A stretch of DNA of 5,451 nt, taken from contig DGRY01000182.1 in the NCBI GenBank assembly GCA_002391185.1, positions 25,746 to 31,196 on the forward strand, in the 5' to 3' direction. Origin of the DNA: Prevotella sp. UBA4376. Its GTDB lineage: Bacteria > Bacteroidota > Bacteroidia > Bacteroidales > Bacteroidaceae. The notes beneath the pieces are model-generated. The model searched no databases. It was given only the letters and a program-made list of their open reading frames with translations, and was not told the origin of the DNA. Shown here piece by piece: positions 5,387 to 5,451 of this stretch. The number at the start of each line of letters is the position of its first letter. The stretch's first letter is position 1. The position numbers were made by a program, and so were the translations under genes.

Positions 5387-5451
5387 CAAAATAGAGTGAA
5401 GTGTACTGATTTAGGTTGACAGTTTTTGTTATTAACTCTACTATTGGTTTA

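Overview
The window looks like a piece of a Bacteroidales chromosome, most likely Prevotella/Segatella-like; the genus is a guess. The evidence is the gene families (a Bacteroidetes-type biotin-dependent carboxyltransferase, a patatin/outer-membrane-barrel fusion, a lipoprotein with a lipobox, and a TonB-C-like secreted protein), AT-rich leaders without a clear Shine-Dalgarno, and repeated matches to the Bacteroidetes -7 promoter box TAnnTTTG. One of these, in front of the patatin gene, has the full TTTG-N19-TATATTTG arrangement. There are no rRNA, tRNA, CRISPR or transposase signatures.

Layout from left to right. (1) 1-847, minus: the N-terminal 282 codons of a carboxyltransferase of the oxaloacetate decarboxylase alpha / pyruvate carboxylase subunit B type; the rest lies beyond the left edge. 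(2) 848-1005: divergent intergenic region with a promoter box on each strand, a 5'-UTR hairpin for the carboxyltransferase and an 11-bp palindrome between the boxes. (3) 1006-1848, plus: a 280-residue lipoprotein of unknown function, perhaps lipocalin-like in its second half. (4) 1849-1960: the convergent gap, almost wholly a degenerate 9-bp tandem repeat that starts at the first base after the stop codon and carries a 14-bp inverted repeat. (5) 1961-3994, minus: a 677-residue secreted patatin-like hydrolase fused to a C-terminal outer-membrane beta-barrel. (6) 3995-4511: more than 500 bp of AT-rich non-coding DNA with the patatin promoter, a C9 homopolymer, several small stem-loops and a possible terminator. 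(7) 4512-5231, minus: a roughly 28-30% G+C gene for a two-part secreted protein ending in a TonB-C-like domain. (8) 5238-5451, minus: a small ORF ending 6 nt before gene 7, whose frame stays open to the window edge.

The genes do not form one pathway. The carboxyltransferase belongs to central C3/C4 metabolism. The lipoprotein, patatin-barrel protein and TonB-C-like protein are all predicted cell-envelope proteins, each apparently in its own transcription unit. The most unusual items are the 9-bp repeat array, the C9 tract upstream of the patatin promoter, the apparently POTRA-less patatin-barrel architecture, and the very AT-rich right end with its small ORF. None of these amounts to a clearly new system on sequence alone.
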